Source of the DNA: Dehalobacterium formicoaceticum
GTDB taxonomy: Bacteria > Bacillota > Dehalobacteriia > Dehalobacteriales > Dehalobacteriaceae
Length of the DNA: 64,000 bases
Direction: 5' to 3'
Assembly: GCF_002224645.1 (NCBI RefSeq)
Contig: NZ_CP022121.1
Location: 2,734,501 to 2,798,500 of the forward strand
Shown: positions 25,387 through 33,200 of the stretch, in pieces
Layout: each line of letters opens with the position of its first letter
How positions within the stretch are numbered: position 1 is the stretch's first letter
The notes under the pieces: model-generated
What the model saw: only the letters and a program-made list of their open reading frames with translations
Told to the model about the DNA's origin: nothing
Databases searched by the model: none
Position numbers and translations under genes: made by a program

Positions 25387-26586
25387 TTAATCAACCAATT
25401 CCGGATTGAAGCTTTCCTGCCAGGGTAAACCGAATTTATTAAGGGCGTCCATAAAAGGATCCGGATCAAATTCTTCCACATTAAAGACTCCGGGTTTCTT
25501 CCATTTTCCTGTCAGTACCATCATGGCGCCAATCATCGCCGGCACTCCGGTGGTATAGGAAATGGCCTGGGAACCAACCTCAGCATAGCTTTCTTCATGG
25601 TCGCAAACATTATATACATAGTAGCGCTTTTCCTGACCGTCCTTTAATCCCTGGAAAATACAACCGATGTTGGTTTTCCCTTTGGTCCGAGGCCCTAAGA
25701 AAGCCGGGTCAGGAAGTACGGCTTTCAGAAACTGGAGAGGAACAATTTTTTGTCCATTAAAGTCAATAGGATCAATGGAGGTCATTCCCACATTTTCCAG
25801 AACCCGCAGGTGGGTAAGGTAATTCTCGGAAAAAGTCATCCAGAACCGAATTTTTTTAATACCTTTGATGTTTAAGGCCAGCGACTCCATTTCCTCATGG
25901 TGCAGGAGATAGATATCTTTTTCCCCGATGACGGGGAAATCATAGACTCGTTTGATGGACATGGGTTCTGTTTCGATAAATTGGCCATTTTCAAAATAAC
26001 TGCCCTTAGCCGTAATCTCCCGAATATTGATTTCCGGGTTGAAGTTGGTGGCAAAGGGATAGCCATGATCTCCCGCATTGGCATCCAGGATGTCAATTTG
26101 ATGAATTTCATCAAAATAATGTTTTTGAGCAAAGGCAGAAAAAACGCCGGTGACTCCGGGATCAAAACCGCTGCCTAAAACAGCCGTAATGCCGGCCTCC
26201 CGGAATTTATCCCGGTAGGCCCATTGCCATTTATATTCAAATTTAGCCGTGTCCAAAGGCTCATAATTGGCGGTATCCAGATAATCCGTTTTGGTAGCCA
26301 GACAAGCATCCATAATCGTTAAATCCTGATAAGGCAAAGCCACATTGATGACGATGTCCGGTTTTTCTTTGCTAATAAGCTCTACCAGTTCCGCCACCTT
26401 GTCTGCATCCACCTGGGCGGTGGTGATTTTGGTTTTTCCCCCATCCAGCTTAGCTTTTAATGCTTCACATTTCGCTACAGTTCGGCTGGCGATACAAATT
26501 TCCTCAAAAACCTCCGGGTTTTGACAGCATTTATGAACTACCACGCTGCCTACGCCTCCGGCACCAATAATTAACGCTTTTCCCAT
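25387..26586 (-). CDS. Carboxy(nor)spermidine dehydrogenase (saccharopine-dehydrogenase-like)
   Basis: 399 residues with an N-terminal Rossmann fold (ALIIGAGGVGSVVVHKC) and the saccharopine-reductase C-terminal region (GSGFDPGVTGVF, ITAKGSYFENGQ). Next to nspC it is most likely the enzyme that condenses putrescine with aspartate semialdehyde to carboxyspermidine (or diaminopropane to carboxynorspermidine) using NADPH. The protein itself would be annotated only as saccharopine dehydrogenase; the role comes from the neighbour. Confidence 0.92.
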   Translation of the reverse strand: MGKALIIGAGGVGSVVVHKCCQNPEVFEEICIASRTVAKCEALKAKLDGGKTKITTAQVDADKVAELVELISKEKPDIVINVALPYQDLTIMDACLATKTDYLDTANYEPLDTAKFEYKWQWAYRDKFREAGITAVLGSGFDPGVTGVFSAFAQKHYFDEIHQIDILDANAGDHGYPFATNFNPEINIREITAKGSYFENGQFIETEPMSIKRVYDFPVIGEKDIYLLHHEEMESLALNIKGIKKIRFWMTFSENYLTHLRVLENVGMTSIDPIDFNGQKIVPLQFLKAVLPDPAFLGPRTKGKTNIGCIFQGLKDGQEKRYYVYNVCDHEESYAEVGSQAISYTTGVPAMIGAMMVLTGKWKKPGVFNVEEFDPDPFMDALNKFGLPWQESFNPELVD

Positions 26587-26619
26587 TGATTATCCCTCCG
26601 AATCATGATTCATTCTTCA

Positions 26620-26731
26620 TTAAATTCCAAGACTCCCCACTTCTATAAGTGGAAGTTACTATTTTTACTTCAGGTGAGGTAGATTCCCCCTCTGAAGCCT
26701 CGATATTCAGCTTTAGCTAAACGAGTTCACT
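26620..26731 (-). repeat. Triple-hairpin repeat, copy 2
   Basis: 112 bp, the most diverged copy. It starts at the speB stop codon (CAG TGA ACTCG) and ends 34 bases before the dehydrogenase start. The same three hairpins are kept in outline, but the first has lost a pair (GCTAAA) and the third reads CCACTTATAGAAGTGG. Confidence 0.88.
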
Positions 26732-27578
26732 GATCCAATGTTAATAATAATTCCCTTAACAGCTTACAGGCTAGTAACGTAGAGGCCCCGCTGGGATCGT
26801 AGACAGGGCATAATTCATTCATATCTACTCCCACCAAATTCAAGCCTTTTACCTGGGTAAACACTTTTAATAAATCCAAAAAGCCCACGCCCCCTGCCTC
26901 CGGAGTACCGGTGCCGGGTAAAACGGCAGGGTCTAAAACATCCAAATCCAAGGTCAGGTAAACCGGCTGATCCTTTACTTTTTCTACTACATGATCCACC
27001 TGGTTCAAGGTGAACTTTTCCATGAAAACATGGTCCTGTGCCCAGGAAAACTCCTCCCTATCACCGCTTCTGATCCCGAATTGAAAGATTCGCCCGTCCC
27101 CCACCAGGTCCCAGCAACGACGCATCACGGTAGCATGGGAAAGCTTTTCCCCTAAATAGTCCGATCTTAGATCTGTGTGGGCATCAAAATGGAGAATATG
27201 CAGCTGAGGATATTTTTGTAAGACCGCCCGCACCCCTCCCAAGGTTACTAAATGTTCTCCGCCGATCATCAGAGGCAGCTTATTATCATGAAGCACTTGG
27301 GCGGTATAATTTTCAATGACAGTCAGGGCTTTCTCCGGGTTTCCGAAGGCAAGCTCCAGGTCACCTCCGTCATAAATTTTCAGATCCGTGAGATCCCGAT
27401 CCAAATAAGGACTGTAGGTTTCAATGCTGTAGCTTTCATTGCGTATCGCAGCACTGGCAAAACGTGCGCCGGGGCGATAAGAGGTGGTGCTGTCAAAGGG
27501 AGCGCCGAAAAGAACAATCTTACTCTCCACATAGGTGCCGTCACAACCGATAAAGGTATGGAACTTTCTCTCATGCAT
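26727..27578 (-). CDS. speB: Agmatinase
   Basis: Hydrolyses agmatine to putrescine and urea. 283 residues of the arginase/ureohydrolase fold, with binuclear manganese ligands in GGEHLVT, HFDAHTDLRSDY and TLDLDVLDPAVLPGTGTPE. It overlaps speE by 8 bases. Its stop codon lies in a repeat element, and the C-terminus appears full length. Confidence 0.95.
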   Translation of the reverse strand: MHERKFHTFIGCDGTYVESKIVLFGAPFDSTTSYRPGARFASAAIRNESYSIETYSPYLDRDLTDLKIYDGGDLELAFGNPEKALTVIENYTAQVLHDNKLPLMIGGEHLVTLGGVRAVLQKYPQLHILHFDAHTDLRSDYLGEKLSHATVMRRCWDLVGDGRIFQFGIRSGDREEFSWAQDHVFMEKFTLNQVDHVVEKVKDQPVYLTLDLDVLDPAVLPGTGTPEAGGVGFLDLLKVFTQVKGLNLVGVDMNELCPVYDPSGASTLLACKLLRELLLTLDQ

Positions 27579-28419
27579 TGGCCAACAGCTCCTTTACATA
27601 GTTGGGCAGGGCAAAAGAGCCTTGGTGAATTTCAGTATTATAATATTTGGTTTTAAGACCCAAACCATTCCACCAATCCTGATCGATATGGGTGACCGGG
27701 TCGTATTTTTTTGAAGCAAATCCAAACAGCCAGTGTCCCGAAGAATAGGTGGGGATATGAATCTGATAAACCTTACTGATGGGGAAAATGGATTTTATTT
27801 TCTGATGGGCTCTCTGCATGGCATAAGCATCCCTTGGGTAATAAGGACTCTCATGTTGGTTGATCAAGATGCCATCTTCACTTAAGGCTTTGAAACAATT
27901 TCCGTAAAACTCCTTGGTAAAAAGACCCTCACCCGGTCCAAAAGGATCCGTTGAATCTACAATAATTAAATCATATTCATTTTGTTTGGTTCGCACAAAT
28001 TTGAGTCCGTCCTCGTAGTAGATATTGACTCTGGGGTCCTTTAAACGGCAGGAGATATGGGGCAGGTATTCCTTGCATACATCTACCACCATTTCATCAA
28101 TTTCCACCATATCAATATGCTCCAAACTTTCGTAACGAGTTAATTCCCGAATCGTGCCCCCATCTCCGGCGCCAATCACCAGCACCTTTTTAATTTTGGG
28201 ATTGACGGCAAGGGGTGGGTGCACAATCATTTCATGATAAATAAATTCATCTTTTTCTGTCAGCATCAAGTAACCGTCCAAAACAAGGATTCTTCCGAAT
28301 TCATAAGACTCAAAGACATCAATCCGTTGGAACTCACTTTGCATGCTTACCAATTGTTTGTCGATTTTAATGGAGAAACGTACCATTTCCGTATGATATT
28401 CTGTGTACCATAAGTCCAT
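27571..28419 (-). CDS. speE: Spermidine synthase (polyamine aminopropyltransferase)
   Basis: Transfers aminopropyl from decarboxylated SAM to putrescine. 282 residues. MDLWYTEYHTE start, VIGAGDGGTIRELTRY (SAM site), EIDEMVVDVCKEYLPH, IIVDSTDPFGPGEGLFTKEFY (catalytic Asp). GGAGG lies upstream, and the start directly follows the speA stop. Its cosubstrate requires SpeD, and no speD is in this window. Confidence 0.95.
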   Translation of the reverse strand: MDLWYTEYHTEMVRFSIKIDKQLVSMQSEFQRIDVFESYEFGRILVLDGYLMLTEKDEFIYHEMIVHPPLAVNPKIKKVLVIGAGDGGTIRELTRYESLEHIDMVEIDEMVVDVCKEYLPHISCRLKDPRVNIYYEDGLKFVRTKQNEYDLIIVDSTDPFGPGEGLFTKEFYGNCFKALSEDGILINQHESPYYPRDAYAMQRAHQKIKSIFPISKVYQIHIPTYSSGHWLFGFASKKYDPVTHIDQDWWNGLGLKTKYYNTEIHQGSFALPNYVKELLANA

Positions 28420-29880
28420 TTATATATCCTCCACAACATTGATATTTTCTATCTCCATATCCTGGGTTCCTGTTAAAAAAGAACCTTTTTCTTTGGCATA
28501 GGAAATATAGGCTAAAACCTCCTCAGAGATTTTTTCTCCCGGCGCCAAAATGGGAATGCCCGGTGGATAACACATGACAAATTCGCCGCTGATGCAGCCT
28601 TTGCTTTGCTCTAAAGGAACAGCATGTGTTTTGCTGTAAAATGCATGTTGAGGTGCTAAAACCACGTCCGGTTTAATGTATTCGTGGTCAAACATGCCAC
28701 GGTTATCACCTGAATACAAGCGTTTAATTTCTGATAAAGCAGAAATCAAACGTTCAATTTCCAATGCCCGATCACCGGCAGAAATGATGGCCAGAATATT
28801 TCCAATGTCCCCAAACTCGATTTGAATCCCATACTCATCCCGTAATAAGTCATAGACCTCAATGCCGGCCAGACCGATTTTTCGCGTATGGATAGAAAGT
28901 TTGGTGATATCAAAGTCAAAAACGGTATCATGATTGATCAATTCCCGGGAAAAAGCATAATAACCGGTCAGTTTATTAATTTCATCCCGGGCATATTGGG
29001 CAAATTGCACTGTTTTACGAAACATTTCCTTGCCATTCAAACTAAGATTTTTCCGGGCAATATCCAGGGATGAAAGGAGCAAATAGGAAGCGCTGGTGGT
29101 TTGGGTTAAATTAATAATTTGCCGCACGTAATCCGGATTAACTTTCGGTCCGCTTAACAAAATGGAGCTCTGGGTCAGGGAACCTCCCGTTTTATGCATA
29201 CTCACTGCCGCCATGTCTGCCCCTGCTGCCATAGCGGAAACCGGTAAATCTTCTCCAAAATAAAAATGGGTTCCATGGGCTTCGTCCGCTAAGACCATCA
29301 TGCCAAAATTATGGGCCAACGTCACAATTTCCTGTAAATTAGAACAGATCCCGTAATATGTTGGGTTATTCACCAAAATTGCCTTGGCATCCGGATGAGT
29401 TAAAATGGCTTCCTTAACATCGTCCACCGACATGCCTAAAGGAATTCCCAGTTCTTTATTTAATCCCGGGTTTATGTAGATCGGTATCGCCCCGCAGATT
29501 ACCAAAGCATTTATGGCGCTCCGGTGAACATTTCTGGGCATGATAATTTTATCTCCGGCCTTGCAGCAGGACATAATCATCGCCTGAACTGCCCCGGTGG
29601 TACCATTTACCATAAAAAATGAGTGGTTGGCCCCAAAAGCTTCTGCTGCCAGTTCCTGGGCTTCTTTAATAACGGACATTGGATGGCTGAGGTTGTCCAG
29701 GGGCTTCATGGAATTCACATCTAATTTTAAACAATTTGCCCCTAAAAAATCAGTTAATTCTTTATTGCCCCGACCCCCTTTGTGACCGGGCACATCAAAA
29801 GGAACAACGCGATTTTTCATGTGTTTTTCTAAGGCTTCATAAATAGGTGCATTATGTTGTGTCAGCATTTTTTCTATCAT
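28420..29880 (-). CDS. speA: Biosynthetic arginine decarboxylase (fold type I, Orn/Lys/Arg family)
   Basis: PLP enzyme that forms agmatine from arginine, given agmatinase downstream; the family also includes lysine and ornithine decarboxylases. 486 residues. VPFDVPGHKGG near the N-terminus, SMHKTGGSLTQSS carrying the PLP lysine, VLADEAHGTHFYFGE, and the C-terminal domain with CYPPGIPILAPGE. The chosen ATG follows a GGGGC-type site. First gene of the polyamine operon. Confidence 0.92.
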   Translation of the reverse strand: MIEKMLTQHNAPIYEALEKHMKNRVVPFDVPGHKGGRGNKELTDFLGANCLKLDVNSMKPLDNLSHPMSVIKEAQELAAEAFGANHSFFMVNGTTGAVQAMIMSCCKAGDKIIMPRNVHRSAINALVICGAIPIYINPGLNKELGIPLGMSVDDVKEAILTHPDAKAILVNNPTYYGICSNLQEIVTLAHNFGMMVLADEAHGTHFYFGEDLPVSAMAAGADMAAVSMHKTGGSLTQSSILLSGPKVNPDYVRQIINLTQTTSASYLLLSSLDIARKNLSLNGKEMFRKTVQFAQYARDEINKLTGYYAFSRELINHDTVFDFDITKLSIHTRKIGLAGIEVYDLLRDEYGIQIEFGDIGNILAIISAGDRALEIERLISALSEIKRLYSGDNRGMFDHEYIKPDVVLAPQHAFYSKTHAVPLEQSKGCISGEFVMCYPPGIPILAPGEKISEEVLAYISYAKEKGSFLTGTQDMEIENINVVEDI

Positions 29881-30158
29881 CACAGCCCCTGTCTTTTGAA
29901 ATTGCGGATTCAATATAGCATTTTTAGACAAAAAATGCAATCACAATTGATTCTTTGGGGTTCATCTTTGGATGGGCGAAATATCATATTCATATTTCGA
30001 TAAACAAAAATTTAATCCTTTAAATTCTGCTCAATTACCGGTAATTTAAACAATTCGTCGCAGTTAGTTATCGGATAAAATGGGTATTGCATAACAAAGG
30101 GTCATTATGTCAAAATATATGATAGTACTTGATTAAGAAATAAGAAAGGATTGATCAT
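29881..30158. other. Divergent intergenic region
   Basis: About 280 bases between speA (minus) and the selenoprotein gene (plus). It holds a perfect 8 bp inverted repeat CGAAATAT/ATATTTCG at 29977-29999, a possible operator on the speA side, and an AAAGGA ribosome site for the plus-strand gene. No strong promoter consensus was recognised. Confidence 0.5.
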
Positions 30159-30764
30159 ATGCACCCCCTCAAAATCGTGCTCTTTTCAGATTATGCCTGA
30201 CCCTTTTGCTACATAGGGAAAGGTATTCTCTACAAGCTGCAAAAGAAATATCCTTTGGAAGTACAGTGGGTGGGATACGAACTCCATCCCGAAACCCCTA
30301 AAGAAGGGATCTGGCTTAGAGATCAGTTCCCGAATGCTGATCTTGACATGATGAAAAGGAATTTAAATCTGGCCGGTAAGCCCTATGATGTGGTATTTAA
30401 TAAAATGGAAAGAAGCTCTAATACCAAATTGGCGTTAGCAGCCACAGAATTTGCCCGGGAAAAGGGGAAACTATGGGAGTTCCAGGATGTTGTTTATCAA
30501 GCTTATTTCGGGCTGGGAGAAGACATTGGGCAGTTGGATATTGTATTAGCATCTGCGCAGAAAATCGGCTTGGATGTTGGACAACTAGAGAAAGCCCTCC
30601 AGGAAGAAAAATATACGTCTATTCTTAAAGAATCCCATGCATTAGGCGAAAAATATCATGTCGAGGGCATACCCACCTTTATTTTTGAGAACGGAAAAAG
30701 AATTTTTGGCGCCGAGCGTTATGAGATTTTTGTCAAAGTGCTTAAAGAGCTTTCGGAAAGATAA
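30159..30764 (+). CDS. DsbA/FrnE-family selenoprotein with UxxC active site
   Basis: Predicted thiol-disulfide (selenol) oxidoreductase of the thioredoxin fold. Reading from the ATG (AAAGGA eight bases upstream) gives MHPLKIVLFSDYA, then in-frame TGA at codon 14 (30198-30200), then PFCYIGKGILYKLQKKYP and on without interruption to 30764, 201 residues in all. FrnE-like proteins normally have FSDYxCPFCYIGK there, so the TGA replaces the first active-site Cys of CxxC. The helical insert and the cis-Pro loop VEGIPTFIF are intact. A SECIS-like hairpin follows at the right distance. This suggests selenocysteine and not a nonsense mutation. It has no signal peptide, so it is cytosolic. Physiological substrate unknown. 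The only clear plus-strand gene in the window. Confidence 0.87.
30203..30245 (+). promoter_or_regulatory. Bacterial SECIS-like hairpin inside the selenoprotein gene
   Basis: A lower stem CTTTTGC/GCAAAAG (7 bp) and an upper stem TAGGGA/TCTCTA (one G-U) present the 7-base apical loop AAGGUAU. The loop begins 20 bases after the UGA, and its GGU falls at bases 22-24. In the E. coli fdhF element the loop AGGUCU is bound by SelB at about this distance, so position and loop sequence both fit. Confidence 0.78.
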
Positions 30765-30784
30765 ACAGAAAAGAGAAAAATTTT

Positions 30785-30823
30785 GGATGGCCTGAGGAAA
30801 TAGTTTATCCCTGATGGCCATCC
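30785..30823. other. Inverted repeat between convergent genes
   Basis: GGATGGCC/GGCCATCC, 8 bp arms 23 bases apart, between the selenoprotein stop and the HD-gene 3' end. A run of six T's follows 9 bases later on the plus strand. Possibly a weak terminator. Confidence 0.35.
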
Positions 30824-31455
30824 CTGATACTTTTTTGCATAAATATTTGAATCGTTTCTTCTTCTTGTGCTTTGTTTCGATTTGATCGTCCTAAACGGTC
30901 ACATAAACCAAGGAGAGCCACTTCCCGGATGTCAACTTCTTTCTTCATCGACTTAATGTCGGCAAAGGGCAGATTTTTTACGACAAAAAGAATTTGCATA
31001 TGCCACCGGATCAGTTTAACAACTTCTTCGATCCAGTTGGTCTCATCTGTTAATGCCAGCAAAAATTCCCTGGCCAATTCCGCACCAACCTTGTCGTGAT
31101 CATAGGCGGTTATTTTCCCCTTGCGTTCTCTGGTTGTGTCCGGCTTACCAATGTCATGGAGCAGAGCCGCCCACATCAAAACCCGGGCATTTTTGCTCTG
31201 TGCCCTCCTTTGTGCCGCCTCATTCACCACCAACAAAGTATGATTCCAAACAGAACCTTCCGGATGATGCTGGGGAGATTGTTTCGTCTCTTTTAATTTC
31301 TTCAGGAGAGTAAAAGGAAATTGGAGAAAAATCTGCCCCTGTGAAATCCGGCTTAAATACTCACCAGGTCTGGGGTCATTTAACAGATGATCGTTGATTT
31401 CAAAATACCATTTTTCCATAGAATCGGTCTTTATTTGCATGATCCTTATTTGCAT
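30805..31455 (-). CDS. HD-domain phosphohydrolase
   Basis: 216 residues. The HD signature is complete: SVWNHTLLVVNEA, LMWAALLHDIGKPDTT, AYDHDKVGAELARE, IRWHM and a final LCDRLGR aspartate. It resembles the HD region of tRNA nucleotidyltransferases, without the nucleotidyltransferase domain. Substrate unknown. The start is uncertain: in-frame ATGs at 31455 and 31440 both have weak ribosome sites, and a later one begins MEKWYF. Confidence 0.85.
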   Translation of the reverse strand: MQIRIMQIKTDSMEKWYFEINDHLLNDPRPGEYLSRISQGQIFLQFPFTLLKKLKETKQSPQHHPEGSVWNHTLLVVNEAAQRRAQSKNARVLMWAALLHDIGKPDTTRERKGKITAYDHDKVGAELAREFLLALTDETNWIEEVVKLIRWHMQILFVVKNLPFADIKSMKKEVDIREVALLGLCDRLGRSNRNKAQEEETIQIFMQKSIRDGHQG

Positions 31456-31502
31456 CCCAAACTCACTGGCACTTTCTGCCCGCAGATCACGCTTGGCCTC
31501 CC

Positions 31503-31631
31503 TTATCTTTTGGTGTTAGGACCTAATGCTTCTTTTTTAATATTATGATTTTGGTTTTGATTTTCCGGAACAACTGTCTTTAGTCCTTGATTTTTGTTTT
31601 CTTTTTGGTACGGTTTCTTGTTTTTTTCCAT
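31503..31631 (-). CDS. Small basic protein (42 aa), possible spore-associated
   Basis: 42 residues starting MEKNKKPYQKENKNQG and ending NIKKEALGPNTKR, rich in K, N and Q. A strong GAGGTGAAGG site precedes the ATG. The ending KKEALGPNTKR seems familiar from short uncharacterised proteins of spore-forming Clostridia, but I cannot name a family. It lies between sigK and the HD gene on the same strand. Confidence 0.65.
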   Translation of the reverse strand: MEKNKKPYQKENKNQGLKTVVPENQNQNHNIKKEALGPNTKR

Positions 31632-31743
31632 CGTCCTTCACCTCAATGGTAGTGTACCCTTGGCCCAAAAAATTAATACTTTTGGCAAACGTATCGAGTG
31701 AAACTTTCTCTATTAGGGGTTTAACGGACGATTAGCAGATGAT

Positions 31744-31787
31744 AAAGAGAATGTCATCGGATAAATAATTCCGATGACATTCTCTTT
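31744..31787. terminator. Perfect 18 bp hairpin, bidirectional terminator-like
   Basis: Arms starting AAAGAGAATGTCATCGGA pair perfectly across an 8-base loop. TTTTAA follows on the plus strand and ATCATC on the minus strand. It lies in a gene-poor stretch between sigK and the small protein gene. Confidence 0.65.
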
Positions 31788-31799
31788 TAAAGAATAGAA

Positions 31800-32285
31800 T
31801 AGAATATAGCTCCAACGAACCTTTATTGACTTTTCCCTACAACTATCATCCATTTTTGCGTTCCATTACTTTACTTATCAAGTAAACATAACCTTCATCT
31901 AACAGTTTTTTCAGTCTTCCGTTGCCTACCTCAGGACCCTTTCACTTCCGTTCTTCCATCACTCCATCTTTTCAGATTTTTGTAAAGGCGATCTTCCATG
32001 GGTCTTTCCTGCTGTAACCACTTTCTCCTGAAACCTCTTAGACACTGAATCCTGAATCCATAGATTAATTTTGATAAGTTTTAATGTTACGTTTCCGTTT
32101 CTGACGCTGTAGGATTTCCGTCTTAGGAATTCCTTGGAGCTTAGGTAAATAATACTCGATTTTCTTCCATCCGTCAAAGGGTGAAAAATCCCATATTCGA
32201 TTAAATTGTTTTGTCTAATGCAATTGTTTAAATAATTGCTCTAATAATCTTCCTTTTACTTGGTTTTTCAAAATATTTAAAACAA
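31800..32285. other. Gene-poor stretch downstream of sigK
   Basis: About 490 bases with only short broken frames on the minus strand: a 72-codon frame at 31959-32177, and an overlapping one reading GWKKIEYYLPKLQGIPK before stopping. Neither has a ribosome site or a recognisable family. It could be a decayed gene or mobile-element remnant. Confidence 0.4.
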
Positions 32286-32996
32286 TTAAGAGCTGTTTCC
32301 GGACTTGCTTAATTCTTGGGTAAGTTTTTGAATGGCTTTTTTTTCAATGCGAGACACATAAGAGCGGGAAATACCCAGCTTTTTAGCGATTTCCCTTTGG
32401 GTCCGTCTCAGACTGTTAAAAAGTCCGTAACGGGATTGTAAAACGAAGCGCTCGCGGTTTTCCAAGGTTTCTACCTTTTCCAATAATTCTTTCTGCTCGT
32501 AATAGGATTCTATCGATTGCAGGACTAAATCGCCCTCTGTACCCAGAACATCGACCAGAGAAACCTCATTTCCTTCTTTATCCGTTCCAATGGGATCATA
32601 TAAAGACACTTCTGTACGCATATTCTTGGTGGAACGAAGATGCATCAAGATTTCGTTTTCAATACACCGAGCGGCATAGGTGGCTAATTTCGTTCCCTTA
32701 CCCCGATTAAAGGTATTGATGGCCTTGATTAAACCAATCGTTCCAATGGAAATCAAATCATCTTTATCTAAGCCCGCGCTTTCGAATTTTTTCGTAATAT
32801 GAGCAACCAATCGTAAATTGTGCTCAATTAGTAGATTCCTCGCTTCTTCATCACCATTTTCAAACTTTTCCAACGTCTTTGTTTCTTCCTCTTCTGATAA
32901 AGGATGAGGGAAAGCGTTGTTGCTGATATATCCAAAAACACAATGCAGACCTTTAAGCATCGATAAAGACAGGATTGCTGCCCATTCTGGTCCCAT
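32286..32996 (-). CDS. sigK: RNA polymerase sporulation sigma factor SigK
   Basis: Late mother-cell sigma factor. 236 residues. It has a hydrophobic pro-sequence-like N-terminus (MGPEWAAILSLSMLKGLHCV) and then the SigK hallmark NNAFPHPLSEEEE. Region 2 is NLRLVAHITKKFE...DLISIGTIGLIKAI...KLATYAARCIENEI, and region 4 is RTQREIAKKLGISRSYVSRIEKKA. The gene is continuous, with no skin-type insertion. The ATG follows GGAGGTG by six bases; a TTG at 33011 overlaps that site. Confidence 0.95.
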   Translation of the reverse strand: MGPEWAAILSLSMLKGLHCVFGYISNNAFPHPLSEEEETKTLEKFENGDEEARNLLIEHNLRLVAHITKKFESAGLDKDDLISIGTIGLIKAINTFNRGKGTKLATYAARCIENEILMHLRSTKNMRTEVSLYDPIGTDKEGNEVSLVDVLGTEGDLVLQSIESYYEQKELLEKVETLENRERFVLQSRYGLFNSLRRTQREIAKKLGISRSYVSRIEKKAIQKLTQELSKSGNSS

Positions 32997-33026
32997 CCAA
33001 AGCACCTCCAAGAGTGTCGGTTCTAC

Positions 33027-33053
33027 ATTTTATGACAATTTATATAAAATGTG
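33027..33053 (-). promoter_or_regulatory. Possible sigma-E-type promoter for sigK
   Basis: CACATTT, a 12-base spacer, then CATAAAAT, 30 bases before the sigK start. It resembles the sigma-E pattern (ATATT and CATACAAT) that drives sigK in Bacillus. The same bases form an imperfect palindrome ACATTTTA/TAAAATGT. Confidence 0.35.
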
Positions 33054-33087
33054 ACACTTTTGGAGGGGGAAATTTTACCAAATATTT

Positions 33088-33200
33088 TATCAAATTTCAA
33101 GACTCCCACTTCTATAAGTGGGAGCTCCTATTTTCACTTCAGGTGGGGTAGATTCCCCATCTGAAGCCCCGATGTTCAGCTTTAGCTGAACGAGTTCACT
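33088..33200 (-). repeat. Triple-hairpin repeat, copy 3
   Basis: 113 bp, the cleanest copy. It opens AGTGAACTCG at the PBP stop codon and contains hairpins GTTCAGC/GCTGAAC, CTTCAGATGGGG/CCCCACCTGAAG and CTCCCACTT/AAGTGGGAG before the AT-rich end GAAATTTGATA. It lies about 35 bases upstream of the possible sigK promoter. Confidence 0.9.

Noticed and set aside
30198-30200. The TGA in the DsbA-like gene as a nonsense mutation making a pseudogene
   Set aside because: Everything on both sides is intact, the codon sits exactly at the redox Cys, and a SECIS-like hairpin follows at the right distance. Kept only as the alternative reading.
23311-33200. The three 113 bp repeats as a CRISPR array
   Set aside because: They are kilobases apart, each between different genes, with no spacers and no cas genes.
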